A stretch of DNA of 64,000 nt from Kudoa neothunni (lineage: Eukaryota > Cnidaria): the NCBI GenBank assembly GCA_964304625.1, contig OZ199838.1, positions 9,920,001 through 9,984,000 of the forward strand, given 5' to 3'. Under the pieces are notes generated by a model. It was not told the origin of the DNA, did not search any database, and was given only the letters and a program-made list of their open reading frames with translations. The first letter of the stretch is position 1. Each line of letters starts with the position of its first letter. This document shows positions 48,076 through 58,728 of this stretch, in pieces. The position numbers were made by a program, and so were the translations under genes.

Positions 48076-49818
48076 CAGGGGTAGCCAAACCATGGCTCGC
48101 GAGCTACATGTGGCTCTTGAAAAAAAGTGTTTTAGTAGAATACAAAGTTTCAACTGCTTAATCAAATGAAGAAATGAAATCTTTAATCATAAACTAGAAA
48201 ATATTTTTGATTAGAAAACATAGTTACAAACTATCGTATAGTTTTAACATTTGATAGAAATCACAATTATTATTAGTTTTACTAGTAAATAAAGTTAAAA
48301 CTAATGTTTATCCATTACCAACGTGACAGATATCGGAAGAATAAAACACGAATTAATTCTTTAAAGGTGATTCATAATTCCAACTAACCAAGCGAACTTT
48401 GGAATTATGTTCCAGAAACTAAATATTCAAAATTAGAAGAAATTGTCCTCAAACTTGTTTCTATCTTCTGTACACCTTATTGTTTTGAGTCTATTTATTC
48501 AACGATGAAGTTCGTAAAAGAGAAGCATCGCCGATCCCTTCCTCACAAACAAACGCTCGACGGAATTAATTCGCACAGCAGCGCTTCCCTATCCATTTTA
48601 GTTTTCGCATCCCTTCTCAAAAAAAAGATATAAACATGGATTTATTGTTTGGTGGGGAAATATCCTTACTAAAATTACATTAAAAAGAAAAAGGCTGTCA
48701 CCTTTAACTAGAAAAACAGATCTAACTAAGATAAGTACAACTGAGAATAGATTAAATGTTTTGACTCTTTTCTTATTCTTTTGGACAATAATTAGATCAA
48801 ATGAGATTCTTTATTGGTTAAACGTATGTGCCAATCATAAGTTATAAAATGACCACACAAGTAATATTTTAATGAAAAATATCAGACGGAAATGGTTGCG
48901 CTTGCGCTGCATGTTGGATTTGGTAGTTTTTTGGTTTAATTGTAAATAACAGATTGTGTGAAGAAAATAAGCCTATGACTCAATCTCGAATGTAAAGTTT
49001 AAGTTCATATAATTTTTGAGTACACATTAATTGAATTTGAAGTACGAAATCTACAATATTTCAACAAACAAATAAAATATACTTAATCTTGGCGCTAATT
49101 AAAGCTGAATTCTTAATTTCTTTATAGCTTTCTTTAAAAAAATATTAATTTTTATTAAAATTCGTCAAATGACTGTATGTTTATCAGACAACTTTCAGCT
49201 TGGATTGCGCACGAATCGGTAAAATACGTACAAAATATGTTCGGCCGTACAATTTTTTCGATGACTCAAGGTGAGTCTCGGACCCCCAATCGGGAAATCC
49301 TGTCGTACAGCGTTAATAGCATACGAACCGGATTACTGTCCGCTCACTGATAAGGTGGAAACATAAAAAAACTCGTAACATTCGAAACAATTTCAAAAAA
49401 AATCTGAATGAACTAAATTCTTGTGTTATCGCTTTATTCGTAAATATTTTATTTTTTGTCAGACTACCATACATGATTAAACGTGAAAAATATTTTATTA
49501 TTTTTGGGACTCTTTTCATAGAGAAAAAGTTTCTTGGATCGTTAACTACTAATTTAATTTTTTGGAAATACCATCATAAATTATACCTGTACAAATTATA
49601 TGTGAATTTTCAAGCGATAAACTGAATAGGAAAAAATTAAAAAACCATTACTTATAATTCTACAACATTTAATCTTAAGATAAACCCAAGATTTTCCAAA
49701 AATATAAGTTTTAACTAAGGAGGAGGAGGCACATAAATGATTTTAGTGCCTTGTGGCCCCTAAAAATTAGGGAAAGCTTAAAATTAGCTCCTGATCTGAG
49801 CATGTCTGGCCACCCCTG
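48076..49818 (+). mobile_element. hAT transposon remnant (1.74 kb)
   Basis: Ends are CAGGGGTAGCCAAAC and the inverted GTCTGGCCACCCCTG, close to the CAGGGGTnGnCAA consensus shared by many animal hAT elements; the left end continues GGCTCGCGAGCTACATGTGG. Between about 48395 and 48600, the plus strand encodes an hATC dimerisation region: ELWNYVPETKYSKLEEIVLK, then VSIFCTPYCFESIYSTMKFV and KEKHRRSLPHKQ. This is the ZBED5/FAM200-type hAT C-terminus. The rest of the transposase is missing or unrecognisable. Eight-base flanks GCCTATAA and CTACATAA agree only partly. Confidence 0.75.
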
Positions 49819-50029
49819 CTACATAATATTGTTTAAGCGTTCTAAGAAATGCTTGAGAAACAGTCAGTAACTCTGTTATCATAAATGGTTTCGAGAATTC
49901 GCCAATTATAGATAATTGTGGTTTATTCGATTAAAAATATTTAATGTATATAATAATAAATCATTCATCGTTTCTAACTGTGAAAAGTATGTAATTATTT
50001 ACGGTACTAGTTGTGTCTTGAATGCTTCA

Positions 50030-50318
50030 ATTATTTTAGATGATCTCGTTGGTGTTGAAGATATGGAAGAGGCCGAAACTGTTTATGATAATTAACCTGA
50101 GAGCTATGGCATAAGAAACTTTAAAATTTCTGTGTATAATTAAGACCGCGACCTTGATTTCGAAAACAAACAATTTCAACGAAACAACTGAAGTCAGTCA
50201 ACACAATTAGGAAAGCCTTCAGCCCTGATCTCTCTATATCCTGTTATGGATCTTTATAAGAAATACTTAAAAAGTAAAAAAACTAAAATAGATAGCTATT
50301 TCGTCAACAAAGTTTAAT
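50030..50318 (+). pseudogene. Tigger transposase 3' remnant
   Basis: An acidic stretch (DDLVGVEDMEEAETVYDN) is followed, after stops, by YPVMDLYKKYLKSKKTKIDS and YFVNKV with a stop. This corresponds to the C-terminal tail of the Tigger at 35324 (HPIMDRVLKISRERFRQTKITSFFDKI region). No terminal repeat was found. Confidence 0.45.
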
Positions 50319-50329
50319 ATTAATATTGC

Positions 50330-50780
50330 GAGGGGCCTTGCTGTCACGTGGTATTGCCGAGGACATATAGCACATCGGTGTGACATTCGGACTCAGAACC
50401 TTGAGGTAATGGGTTCGTTCGAAGTTGCCGGTGGGTCTCTATCCTATATTTGGGAGCTGTGGTTAAAGTGTATGCTCGCTGTGAAGTGGGGTGAGTGTGA
50501 ATAGGAGTTTGAATCTCTGGAACCCATCGAAAGGCAAGTTATTTGCAGTCCCCATAGAGCCAACATCCTTAAAGGGATAGGGTTTGGGATGGTGGTCGCT
50601 CTGAGACGAGGATGTTTAGTGGGTTAAAGTCCCACACTACCGCATAAAGATAAGAGACGGGTTTATGTTACGTCTTGCGGTGCCTAAAACGTTAATAGAA
50701 GAGGTCTGACCAACCAGAATTCCACAACCTAATAATAAAATAAGTTGCGCCAGGGGCTTTACTTCGTAAACAAAAAAATG
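50330..50780 (+). repeat. SINE-like dispersed repeat, copy 2 (most complete)
   Basis: The head resembles a tRNA: TATAGCACATCGG as box A and, about 45 bp later, GGTTCGTTCGAAG as box B, a natural tRNA spacing. The body shares TAGGGTTTGGGATGGTGGTC, GAGGATGTTTAGTGGGTTAA and CCCACACTACCGCATAAA with the other copies. The tail is AAGTTGCGCCAGGGGCTTTA ending in AAACAAAAAAA. About 450 bp is long for a SINE. No protein is encoded. Confidence 0.6.
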
Positions 50781-50884
50781 CTGTTGCGTGGTAAATTGCA
50801 TTCTCCAAAAGACCTCCCTATATCGAGGCCTTACTGTATTATTTATATTAGGTCAATATATCTTGCGTCCTTGAGTTAAATAAT

Positions 50885-50990
50885 ATTTTCCATCTCAAGG
50901 GTGTCCTACACAGCATGAGATCGCGTTTTCATGCGCCGTCCCAATCAGTCAAAAAATGTTTCATGACCTCACGTTGGGAAACACTGGTCT
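50885..50990. mobile_element. Fragment of a hAT-type MITE
   Basis: Ends in TTGGGAAACACTG at about 50978-50990, the same tip as the 19377-20110 MITE (CAGTGTTTCCCAA inverted), preceded by CATGACCTCACG. The other end cannot be placed. It is directly followed by a SINE tail. Confidence 0.3.
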
Positions 50991-51058
50991 ATCCAGTCAG
51001 AAGTTCACCACCTAACAAGCTGTGTCAGGGGTTTGACCTTGTAAACAAATAAAAGTGG
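50983..51058 (+). repeat. SINE-like dispersed repeat, 3' tail copy
   Basis: CACCACCTAACAAGCTGTGT followed by CAGGGGTTTGACCTTGTAAA and CAAATAAAA matches the tails of the copies ending at 7262 and 50780. Only the last 70 or so bases are present, a 5' truncation. Confidence 0.5.
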
Positions 51059-51729
51059 TTTACGGTAATTTTGGAGCAGCTCAATTCCTATCAATCAAAA
51101 TTTATTCACAATGCGATTATTTTCTATATTTTAATCCTATTTTGTTGCATTAATAGAAAGGCTTAATAACACTCATGAAACATCACAAATCTTATATTTA
51201 TAAATATTCAATTACATTTATTAAGACATATTAATGATGCCTATTTCTACGATGCGATAGCACTGGTTGAACTGTGTTTTAAAATTTTGGAGATCAAAAC
51301 TTTAATAATTAATAGAAATTATTTATTGATTTCATGGAAAAGCAGCTTCAAAAGTATTTAATTAACGTTGCGATTTGGAGTTAAACGGCCGGCCGCCTGG
51401 CACATCGATAAAACAATCTATTTCCGCCACCCGTCAACAAATACACTTATGCAGTAAATCTGTCCAAACTCTAATTTAACCAAAATACAAAAGAACTAAC
51501 CCAAATTGTTATTAAATGATAATCTCAGGAGAAAACTTAATCTAATAAACATAAAAAATTCTATCTATGCATGTATACGTGAGACTTTCTAATAAAAAAA
51601 TATTTATAACGGCGAAATTTCAAATAGAAGGTCAAATAATTTCAGTTTTTTGAAGCTTATTAATTAATGGGTGTAAATAGGATTTGCCTTCGAAGAGCAA
51701 CATCACTAACAATACTGTCAATGGTGTTT
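51059..51729. other. Intergenic stretch downstream of the glutathione peroxidase
   Basis: AT-rich DNA with a short CpG-containing patch (ACGGCCGGCCGCC near 51390). Nothing else recognisable. Confidence 0.4.
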
Positions 51730-52443
51730 TCATTCTTTTGTATCATTCTTAGCTTCAGAAATAAGTTCGTCAATGTCTTTCACAAAACTGCTAGGGTCAG
51801 TATTCGGTCCGTACCTACGATAGGGTTTACCATTGTGGTCGATTAGAAACTTGGTGAAATTCCATTTGATGCTATCGTTGAACATGCCGGGAAGCTTCTT
51901 TTTCAGGAACACATAAAGAGGATTGGCATTTTTTCCGTTCACATCAATCTTTTCAAAAACATCAAATTCGGCTTTTATGCTATCTCGGATGTAGCATTTA
52001 ATCTCTTCGTTGGTGCCACTTTCTTGGCCCATAAATTGATTGCATGGGAATGCCAATATTCTGAAAGGTTTATCTTTTCGTCTAAATAGAAAAATCAGAT
52101 TAATTTTTGCAATAAACATGTACGTTGAATATATTTCATTCAATTCGGCATAATTCTTTTTCGTAAGTCCACACTTACTAGCAACGTTCACAATAAGCAT
52201 TACAAAACCTTTGTATTTTGACATGCTAACGTCATCTCCGTCGATAGACCTAACGGAGAAGTCGTAAATAGTTTGATTTGAACCGGAGTCTGTCATTGAA
52301 GCGCCGTGGTTAGTCGAAAAAGAGCGAAAAAAACTTTCTTGGGATGATAATTCTTTACTATTGAGAATTAACAATCTTAATAATAAAATTTCAACACATT
52401 TCAGGGGTTTGAATTTAAATTTAAGTTCAATGATTAAAACCAT
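51730..52443 (-). CDS. GPX4: Phospholipid-hydroperoxide glutathione peroxidase, cysteine form, two exons
   Basis: Reduces lipid and other hydroperoxides using thiols. Exons on the minus strand: 52443-52118 and 52081-51730. The 36-nt intron (52117-52082, GTTTAT...ATTTAG) is a multiple of three and contains no stop, so the unspliced frame also stays open; splicing gives NEIYSTYIRKDKPFRILAFP, matching the family. Catalytic residues seen: Cys in NVASKCGLT (selenocysteine in vertebrate GPX4), Gln in FPCNQF, and Trp and Asn in IKWNFTKFLID. There is no dimer loop, as in monomeric GPX4 types. The N-terminus before MTDSGSNQTIYDFSV (about 48 residues, Leu/Ser/Arg-rich) could be a mitochondrial presequence, with the internal ATG giving a cytosolic form. 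Orthology to GPX4 rather than another GPX is inferred. Confidence 0.88.
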   Translation of the reverse strand: MVLIIELKFKFKPLKCVEILLLRLLILNSKELSSQESFFRSFSTNHGASMTDSGSNQTIYDFSVRSIDGDDVSMSKYKGFVMLIVNVASKCGLTKKNYAELNEIYSTYMFIAKINLIFLFRRKDKPFRILAFPCNQFMGQESGTNEEIKCYIRDSIKAEFDVFEKIDVNGKNANPLYVFLKKKLPGMFNDSIKWNFTKFLIDHNGKPYRRYGPNTDPSSFVKDIDELISEAKNDTKE

Positions 52444-53478
52444 CAAGGTTACACATTAATAAATAACTCTACATGTGTACAGCACACGCAGAATGAACTT
52501 CAAATCAACCGTAAATATGTTGCTAATCATGATCTGAGATAGCTTACACAGTTAATAAGCACCGAAATCTAGTTAATGCACTTAGCATCCAATGGTACTG
52601 ACAAAACGCAAAGCTGCGCGAAACTCATACGTCTCATTTTTAATTCCCTCGTGATTTGATCGGTAGCTATCGTTTGTTGTTCCCTGTAATCTGTGGATTA
52701 TTAAAGTAAACTTTCTCAATATTATTCATTTTTCAGGAATATTTAGGCCATTTATAATTTTGTATGTAATTATGTGAATATTATGATGTCATAGCGCTAT
52801 TGGTGATTAGGATTCACTATTGCATATATTGTTTCATGAATAAATTCGACTTAATGCTAGTTGAATCTACCTTTCAAATTGGCGGCCAACCAAATTGAGT
52901 CAGCTTTACAAACGAATGGAACTAATTCATTTAACAATTTCTAAAGATTTAATTGTTCCATTCTCTGCCCAACTATAAATTTTATAAATTCAACCCTCCC
53001 TGTATTGCGCAGAAAAAAATCAGGTGTGTTGCGACGCTTTAAACAATTTTTAAACCATTTATAAGATGTTCTACATAGGGAATTAAATTAATTATGAAGC
53101 ATTAGTAGGCTACAAAACAGAGTCCATAATACACCAATATCGGCTATCTAACATTAAGGAAGAATTTAGTGGTAAAAAAATTAAAATTGAATATATATCA
53201 TCTGAAAATAAAGTAGCTCGGAAAATGAAAATCACTTTAGAAGAGGAAATCGCAAGCAAATTTGATCCGAGCGGATAGCAACAGCGGCAGCGTTATCGTA
53301 TAAGATCGGAAACAACAATTTGACAATGAAAGGATTAAATTGAATAAAGTGTTTAGTAACTAATGAATAATTTAACGTAATTTTTAAAGTATATATAAAA
53401 CGTAAGGGGTTGAAGTACAGTTCTTCCCCCCCCCCCTTCGGGAGAAGACGATTTACCGCCTTCGGTATACTTCGCGAC
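52444..53478. other. Intergenic stretch with one short open frame
   Basis: AT-rich sequence. On the plus strand, 53087-53278 is open for about 63 codons with Lys/Glu-rich, protein-like composition (IKIEYISSENKVARKMKI) but no start or recognised domain; it may be a decayed exon or retroelement scrap. A poly-C run lies near 53427. Confidence 0.35.
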
Positions 53479-56400
53479 ATGCTTTATGATGTATATTCTT
53501 TTGAAAATATCGACAATCTAAACTTCGAGGATATCTGTTGTTATACGCAGAGTATTAACTTTGTAGTGTTTTTACCCTTCTATAAAAAGGGTTATTACGA
53601 TATCGATTTGTTCCGTAAATAAGTGTTTCTATGGCGTGTCCTGAACAGAATTCGAACGACATTAACAATGGCGCAGTGAGCAGGATCGCGAGGCCGCAAC
53701 TATATGATGGAAAGAGCTGTCCAAAAAATTGGTTCAGAAGATTTGAGCTTTCCGTGAGAAGACGAAACTTGAATGTTGTCTTATATAGTTCTGAGTTGTT
53801 GCTATCATTGGATGATAACGTTTGGACGATGGTTTCATCAGTGGGTCTGGATGAAAATACGCCATATGAACAAATTAAAGTTTACATCATGGAACGATTT
53901 GGCCAAGAGATTGATCATTATGATGCAATGAAATGTTTTGTGAATCGGATGCAGCGAGAAGATGAGAATGTGCAACAATTCGCGGAAAACCTGATAGCAC
54001 TCGGGCGGAAGTGCTATACAACCATGCACACAAGTGAATTTGATCGAGTGATATGTAACCAATTCATCAGAGGACTTCGTTCTGAAGATTCTAAGAAGTT
54101 TTTGTTACTTGGGAACATGACTAATGTTCATGATGCCCTTAGAGCCGCTAAACGACTTGAAAGTCTGGATGGATCATCAAATGTCATGGTTAATTCTGAA
54201 AAAGAAGAACGTTTGCTTGCTTTAAAAACTGATATTAAGAGCTCGAGTGTTTCGGAAAGAATTCGTGAGCTAGAGGAGGCCATAAAGTCATTGAGACTGA
54301 ATGTGGAAAATGTGGGTCCTCCGCGGAAAAATATATCAAAAGGTTGGAATGGAAAGAATAGAAGATGTTTCAGATGTCATAAAATTGGACATTTAATTAG
54401 AGATTGCCCTCAAAATTATTCTAAATTTCATTATTTGGTGTCTTCTATTGGCGCATTAAAAAATGAGAGAATTTACGTTGGAGTGGATATAGCAGGATTA
54501 TTCACCAAAGCAATTGTAGATTCTGGGTCGGATGTTTCGTTGATAAGCGATTCATTCATAAATAAAATGAAGGTTAGACCCAAAATTTTTAGTGCGAATT
54601 GCACGTTGACTGTGGCAACCGGTGAGACTCAAATGAGTGATTCGTGTATTCAAATGGTGATGAATAGTTTACGAGAGAATAAATCATTGAATGTGAGATT
54701 ACTTGATAAAAGAACACATGCTCTGTGGATGTGTAGAAGCTCATTGAGGATAATTGATAATGTGCTGTATAGAGTATGGTCAGATAATTTCGATAAAAGT
54801 CATTTAAGAATTGTTATTCCCCAATCAATGGTTAGCAAGATAATTGAATTAGCACACAACAGTTTGACATCTGGTCGCTTGGGCTCAGATAGAACTCTAA
54901 GCAGACTACAACCCATTTGTTATTGGCCTCTTCAGAGGAAAGACGTCGTACGATGGTGTTTGTCTTGTCATGTCTGCGCTCAAAGGAATCGTTTGAATAG
55001 GCCTTACAAAGGAGAGCTAATGTTAGACAAATCAAGCGAACCTTTGGAAAGAATTGGTGTAGATATTGTAGGGCCGCTTCCAATTACTGATCGAGGTAAT
55101 CGTTTTATTTTGGTAGTGATGGATTACTATACAAAATATTGTGAGGCATATCCATTGCCCGATCAGTCAGCGAAAACAATTTCACAGGTATTGGTAGAAG
55201 AATTTATCGCTAGATACGGCATCCCCAAAAGTATTCATTCTGATAGAGGTGGCTGTTTTGAGTCTGAAATTTATGGTGAGACATTGAGATGTTTGGGTAT
55301 AAAGAAGACGAGAACTACAGCTTATTATCCGCAGTCAAATGGAATGGTTGAAAGGTTTAATCGGACTCTAATTGACTCATTGGCGAAAATTTGTACTGAT
55401 AAGAAAAACTGGGATAACTACCTTTTTTTTTGTATTGTGGGCTTATCGGTCATCAATTCACGAAAAGACAAAAGCTACACCTAATTTGATGATGTTTGGT
55501 CGGGAACATAGAACAACTTTGGAGCTGATTCTTGGAGAAAATCAGAATATTCCAAATCATAACAGAGAATTTATTTACAATTTTAATAACATTTACAAGA
55601 AGGTGAATATGCAAATAGAAAAAGAAAATCTAAGGAGATTGAATCAATCTCATAAGATCACACATGGACCGACATATTTACCAGGAGACAAAGTATGGTT
55701 AATGAAGCAAATTCGAAATAATAAATTAGATGATTACTGGATTGGACCTTATTCAATTATTAAGAAGATTAATGAAAGGATTTACAAAGTTGATATCGAT
55801 GGGAGAGTGGAAACAATAAATTACGATAAGCTCAAACCGGCTGAAAATTATAAAGAAGATACTTATGGCAACTTTGGTGGTGCAAATGAAGGCACGGAAA
55901 AAAGAACACGAAAATCTCCGTCGTGGTTAAAAGATTTTGAATGTTAAAGCAAGCTTCAATCGGGAGAGAGAAAGTGTTATACGCAGAGTATTAACTTTGT
56001 AGTGTTTTTACCCTTCTATAAAAAGGGTTATTACGATATCGATTTGTTCCGTAAATAAGTGTTTCTATGGCGTGTCCTGAACAGAATTCGAACGACATTA
56101 ACATCTGTTACTTCAGATCAAATCAGGAAGATTTAATAGATTTTTCCCAGAACCTTGGTCTTCTTCCTAGATAAAAAAATTGTATATGTGGAAGTATAAT
56201 GAAACTTTCAGCTAGAAACAAATGTGCTGATGGATACAATCTTCGCTGTTGTTGAAAAACATGCAGAACTGAATATTCGCTGCGGAAAGATACATTCTTC
56301 TACCATTCCCAACTTTCTCTATACCAGGTCCTCAAATTATTGTATTTATGGAGTGTTGGAGCAACTGAACAATCGTTTCTAATGAAGGAACTTCGAGTTT

Positions 56401-56843
56401 CTTCGAATTCAACGATTGTAGATCGGAAAAACTTTATTCGCGATCTGTGCTTGAGTCATTTCCTACTACATCCGAATAAAGTTGGTGGACCTGGTATGAA
56501 AGTACAAATTGATGAAAGTCAAATTTGTAAGAGAAAATTTGGGGTTGGTAGAATTCTTCCAAACCAAAGTCTTTGGATAGTTGGTGGTGTGGATGAGGAA
56601 GGTAGAGTTTTTATGGTGGAAACTGAAAAGAGAGATGCTCCAACCCTGGAACGAATTGAGGGTATATGGAGTGCTTTCAAACGAAAATACCGTTCGGTTA
56701 CTAATAAAAAAACAAGATGGTTGCATCTTACATTGCTGAGTGGATGTTCAAGAGAAAGCACCGAAATAACATTTTTTCTAAACTTACTATTACAATTAAA
56801 CAAGTTTACGTTTTTGAATACACACATCTTTTTCAAAGTATGA
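53479..56843 (+). pseudogene. Merlin/ISXO2 transposase gene interrupted by a gypsy element
   Basis: The 5' part, 53479-53538, reads MLYDVYSFENIDNLNFEDIC; after the retrotransposon and its target duplication the frame resumes at 56109 with YFRSNQEDLIDFSQNLGLL. Together these parallel the N-terminus of the copy at 12755 (FTLENIDKITNLDYGYFRDE). The rest continues to 56843: zinc-ribbon remnant (RNKCADGYNLRC), GGPGMKVQIDESQICKRKFG (first Asp), WIVGGVDEEGRVFMVETE, TLERI. A segment bearing the second Asp is missing before EGIWSAFKRKYR. Stops in the N-terminal part show it was already decaying. Terminal repeats were not found. Confidence 0.7.
53539..56103 (+). mobile_element. Young Ty3/gypsy LTR retrotransposon without reverse transcriptase
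   Basis: Two identical 129-bp LTRs (53539-53667 and 55975-56103), each TGTTATACGC...ATTAACA, with a perfect 5-bp target duplication TCTGT on both sides. TGG follows the 5' LTR by one base, as for a primer-binding site, and a purine-rich GGGAGAGAGAAAG precedes the 3' LTR. Parts in order: gag with a CFRCHKIGHLIRDC zinc knuckle near 54365, aspartic protease (IVDSGSDVSLIS) near 54520, integrase with HHCC finger near 54850-54990 and catalytic core (GVDIVGPLP, HSDRGGCFES, YYPQSNGMVERFNRT), and a C-terminal GPY-like module. Reverse transcriptase and RNase H parts are not seen. It appears broken, with about two breaks. LTR identity makes it the youngest insertion in the window. Movement with proteins from another copy is inferred. 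Confidence 0.9.
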
Positions 56844-58728
56844 TTGTTTTCAGTGAATTTTCCTAGCACAAATCTTGTTATTCATTAACTGTTATATGGG
56901 CGTTAGAATTTTTCCATGATGCAGTTAATTTCTAGCCCATAAAAATATAATGGTATATTATTTCCGATCAAATTTTTAAGTCCCCCAAATTAATTCTTTA
57001 ATTTCGTTTTCCTGGTTCTACAATACAAAAGATAACTTTATAAAAATCTTCTAATATTTATAGAAATATTTTAAAAGTGCCGCATAATTATAAGTTTATT
57101 TACGGATGGGTGTATTTTTTGTTGAGTTTACTGTATTATAATATTATATATCTTGGAAATAGCATTGTTGATAACGATTGTATTATTTATTTTGAGCATT
57201 TAAAACATTTGAATGTGAAGATATAAAAGTAGATGTGCTTTAACGTTGAAATATTCATCAAATGACTCAATAAATAATCCACTTTCGAACTGCTCCTAAG
57301 CATGATAATATCGTATGTTTTAAAAATTAAATTTGCCAACTTTAGTTTAGATTGATTAAAATATTAGCCAACATCCATAATTGATTGTCCATTACTATTA
57401 TAGTGTATGAATAATAAAACAACCTGTGCTAAACTCCTCATTCTTCTCATATTAACATTCTTAATGAATTATTCCCTTATTGATTTCTTCAACTTAATAT
57501 AATAAATTCATTTTTGAAAATTACTTAATATGAAAGATTTATCGACAGTATTATACACATTTAAAAGTTTCAAAAAATTATATGATACGTAATCGGAAAA
57601 GAATTCTTAAAATGGGGAAAAATTCATGGGAATTTATAGAACCCCATTTTAAATTGTTATTTAAAAATTGTATAAACTAAAATATAACGTCTCATTTGAG
57701 AAAACATATCTAATAACGTTTGGTTTAAAGATATTACGACAAAATAAAGATGAAATGATTGAAAAAGCCGATATGAACTCAAAATACAAAGTTTTATAAT
57801 TATTTAGCAAAGAAAACCAAAATTAAACGTGGTGTAGGTGTGATAAAAGCAATAATAGTTGATGGCACGTTAACGTCATTTAATGGAAACTTTAATTAAA
57901 TTATGTATTCTGGGGCGTATATCTACATTTATCAGAGTAAATATGATTAGATAATAACGAGACAGAGCGCTTCCTTTAAGAATTAATAGGGGCACCGTGT
58001 ATGCCAACATCGGTCTGTCTCGTCGAGCGACTTCCCCGAAGGGGGGACTGTACTTTAAACGTTTATTTGAAATTTTATTTTCGTTTTGTACCCACCAGGG
58101 TATGTACTTCATACCTTGCATATTCTGACGCCACGCGCCTGCTTTCTTTATGTTTATGCGCAAGAAATTTTTGAAGTTGATGGTTAATGAAAAATCTAAT
58201 ATTCAAAGCTTAAATAATATTAATATAAAATTGACCGAGTTTTCCATAGTATTTAAAAAATAACAAAACCATTAAATTAATCAACGTACCCTGAGATCTG
58301 CTATGAAAAATTTAATGCAAATAATATGATTTACGAAGTATAAATACCTTAATAGTTTTTATTAAACTTTAAATCATTCAAAAAGCTATTGGGAATAAAG
58401 ATTTAGTCAATAATCAAGTCGGCCTCAATGAAGTTTTTCATGTAATATTGATCCTTCTGATTTATTAAATAATTTTGTATTGATACGCTAAATACATTAA
58501 ATATCAAATTTTAACATTGCCATTCTAAAATTAGTAAAAATAACCTGAAAAAATGGTAATGAAGTAAAACGACAAAATTTAATTCGACCTATTTTTTGAA
58601 CAATAAATATTTTGTTAACCACATACTGAAACTTCCTACAATAAATTAAATTCCAATAAATAAACGATGAAATTAAAAAAACTTCACCCGAAAGATACAA
58701 GGAGGCGCAAGTGACAAAGCGTGCGCAT
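56844..58728. other. Intergenic stretch upstream of NRDE2
   Basis: Mostly AT-rich and empty. A GC-richer patch at about 57955-58150 contains a hairpin CTTCCCCGAAGGGGGGA and a 95-codon minus-strand frame without recognised domain; it may be a non-coding repeat. Confidence 0.4.

Noticed and set aside
49313-49519. 68-codon minus-strand ORF inside the hAT element
   Set aside because: No similarity to hAT transposase and no start context; AT-rich chance frame.
51730-52443. Selenoprotein with SECIS element
   Set aside because: The catalytic codon encodes Cys, so no recoding is needed.
56466-56869. Minus-strand ORFs of 86 and 116 codons
   Set aside because: They lie antisense to the Merlin transposase remnant and have Phe/Ser-rich, shadow-like composition.
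57876-58163. 95-codon minus-strand ORF
   Set aside because: No domain, mixed composition, and overlaps a GC-rich hairpin patch that better explains the open frame.
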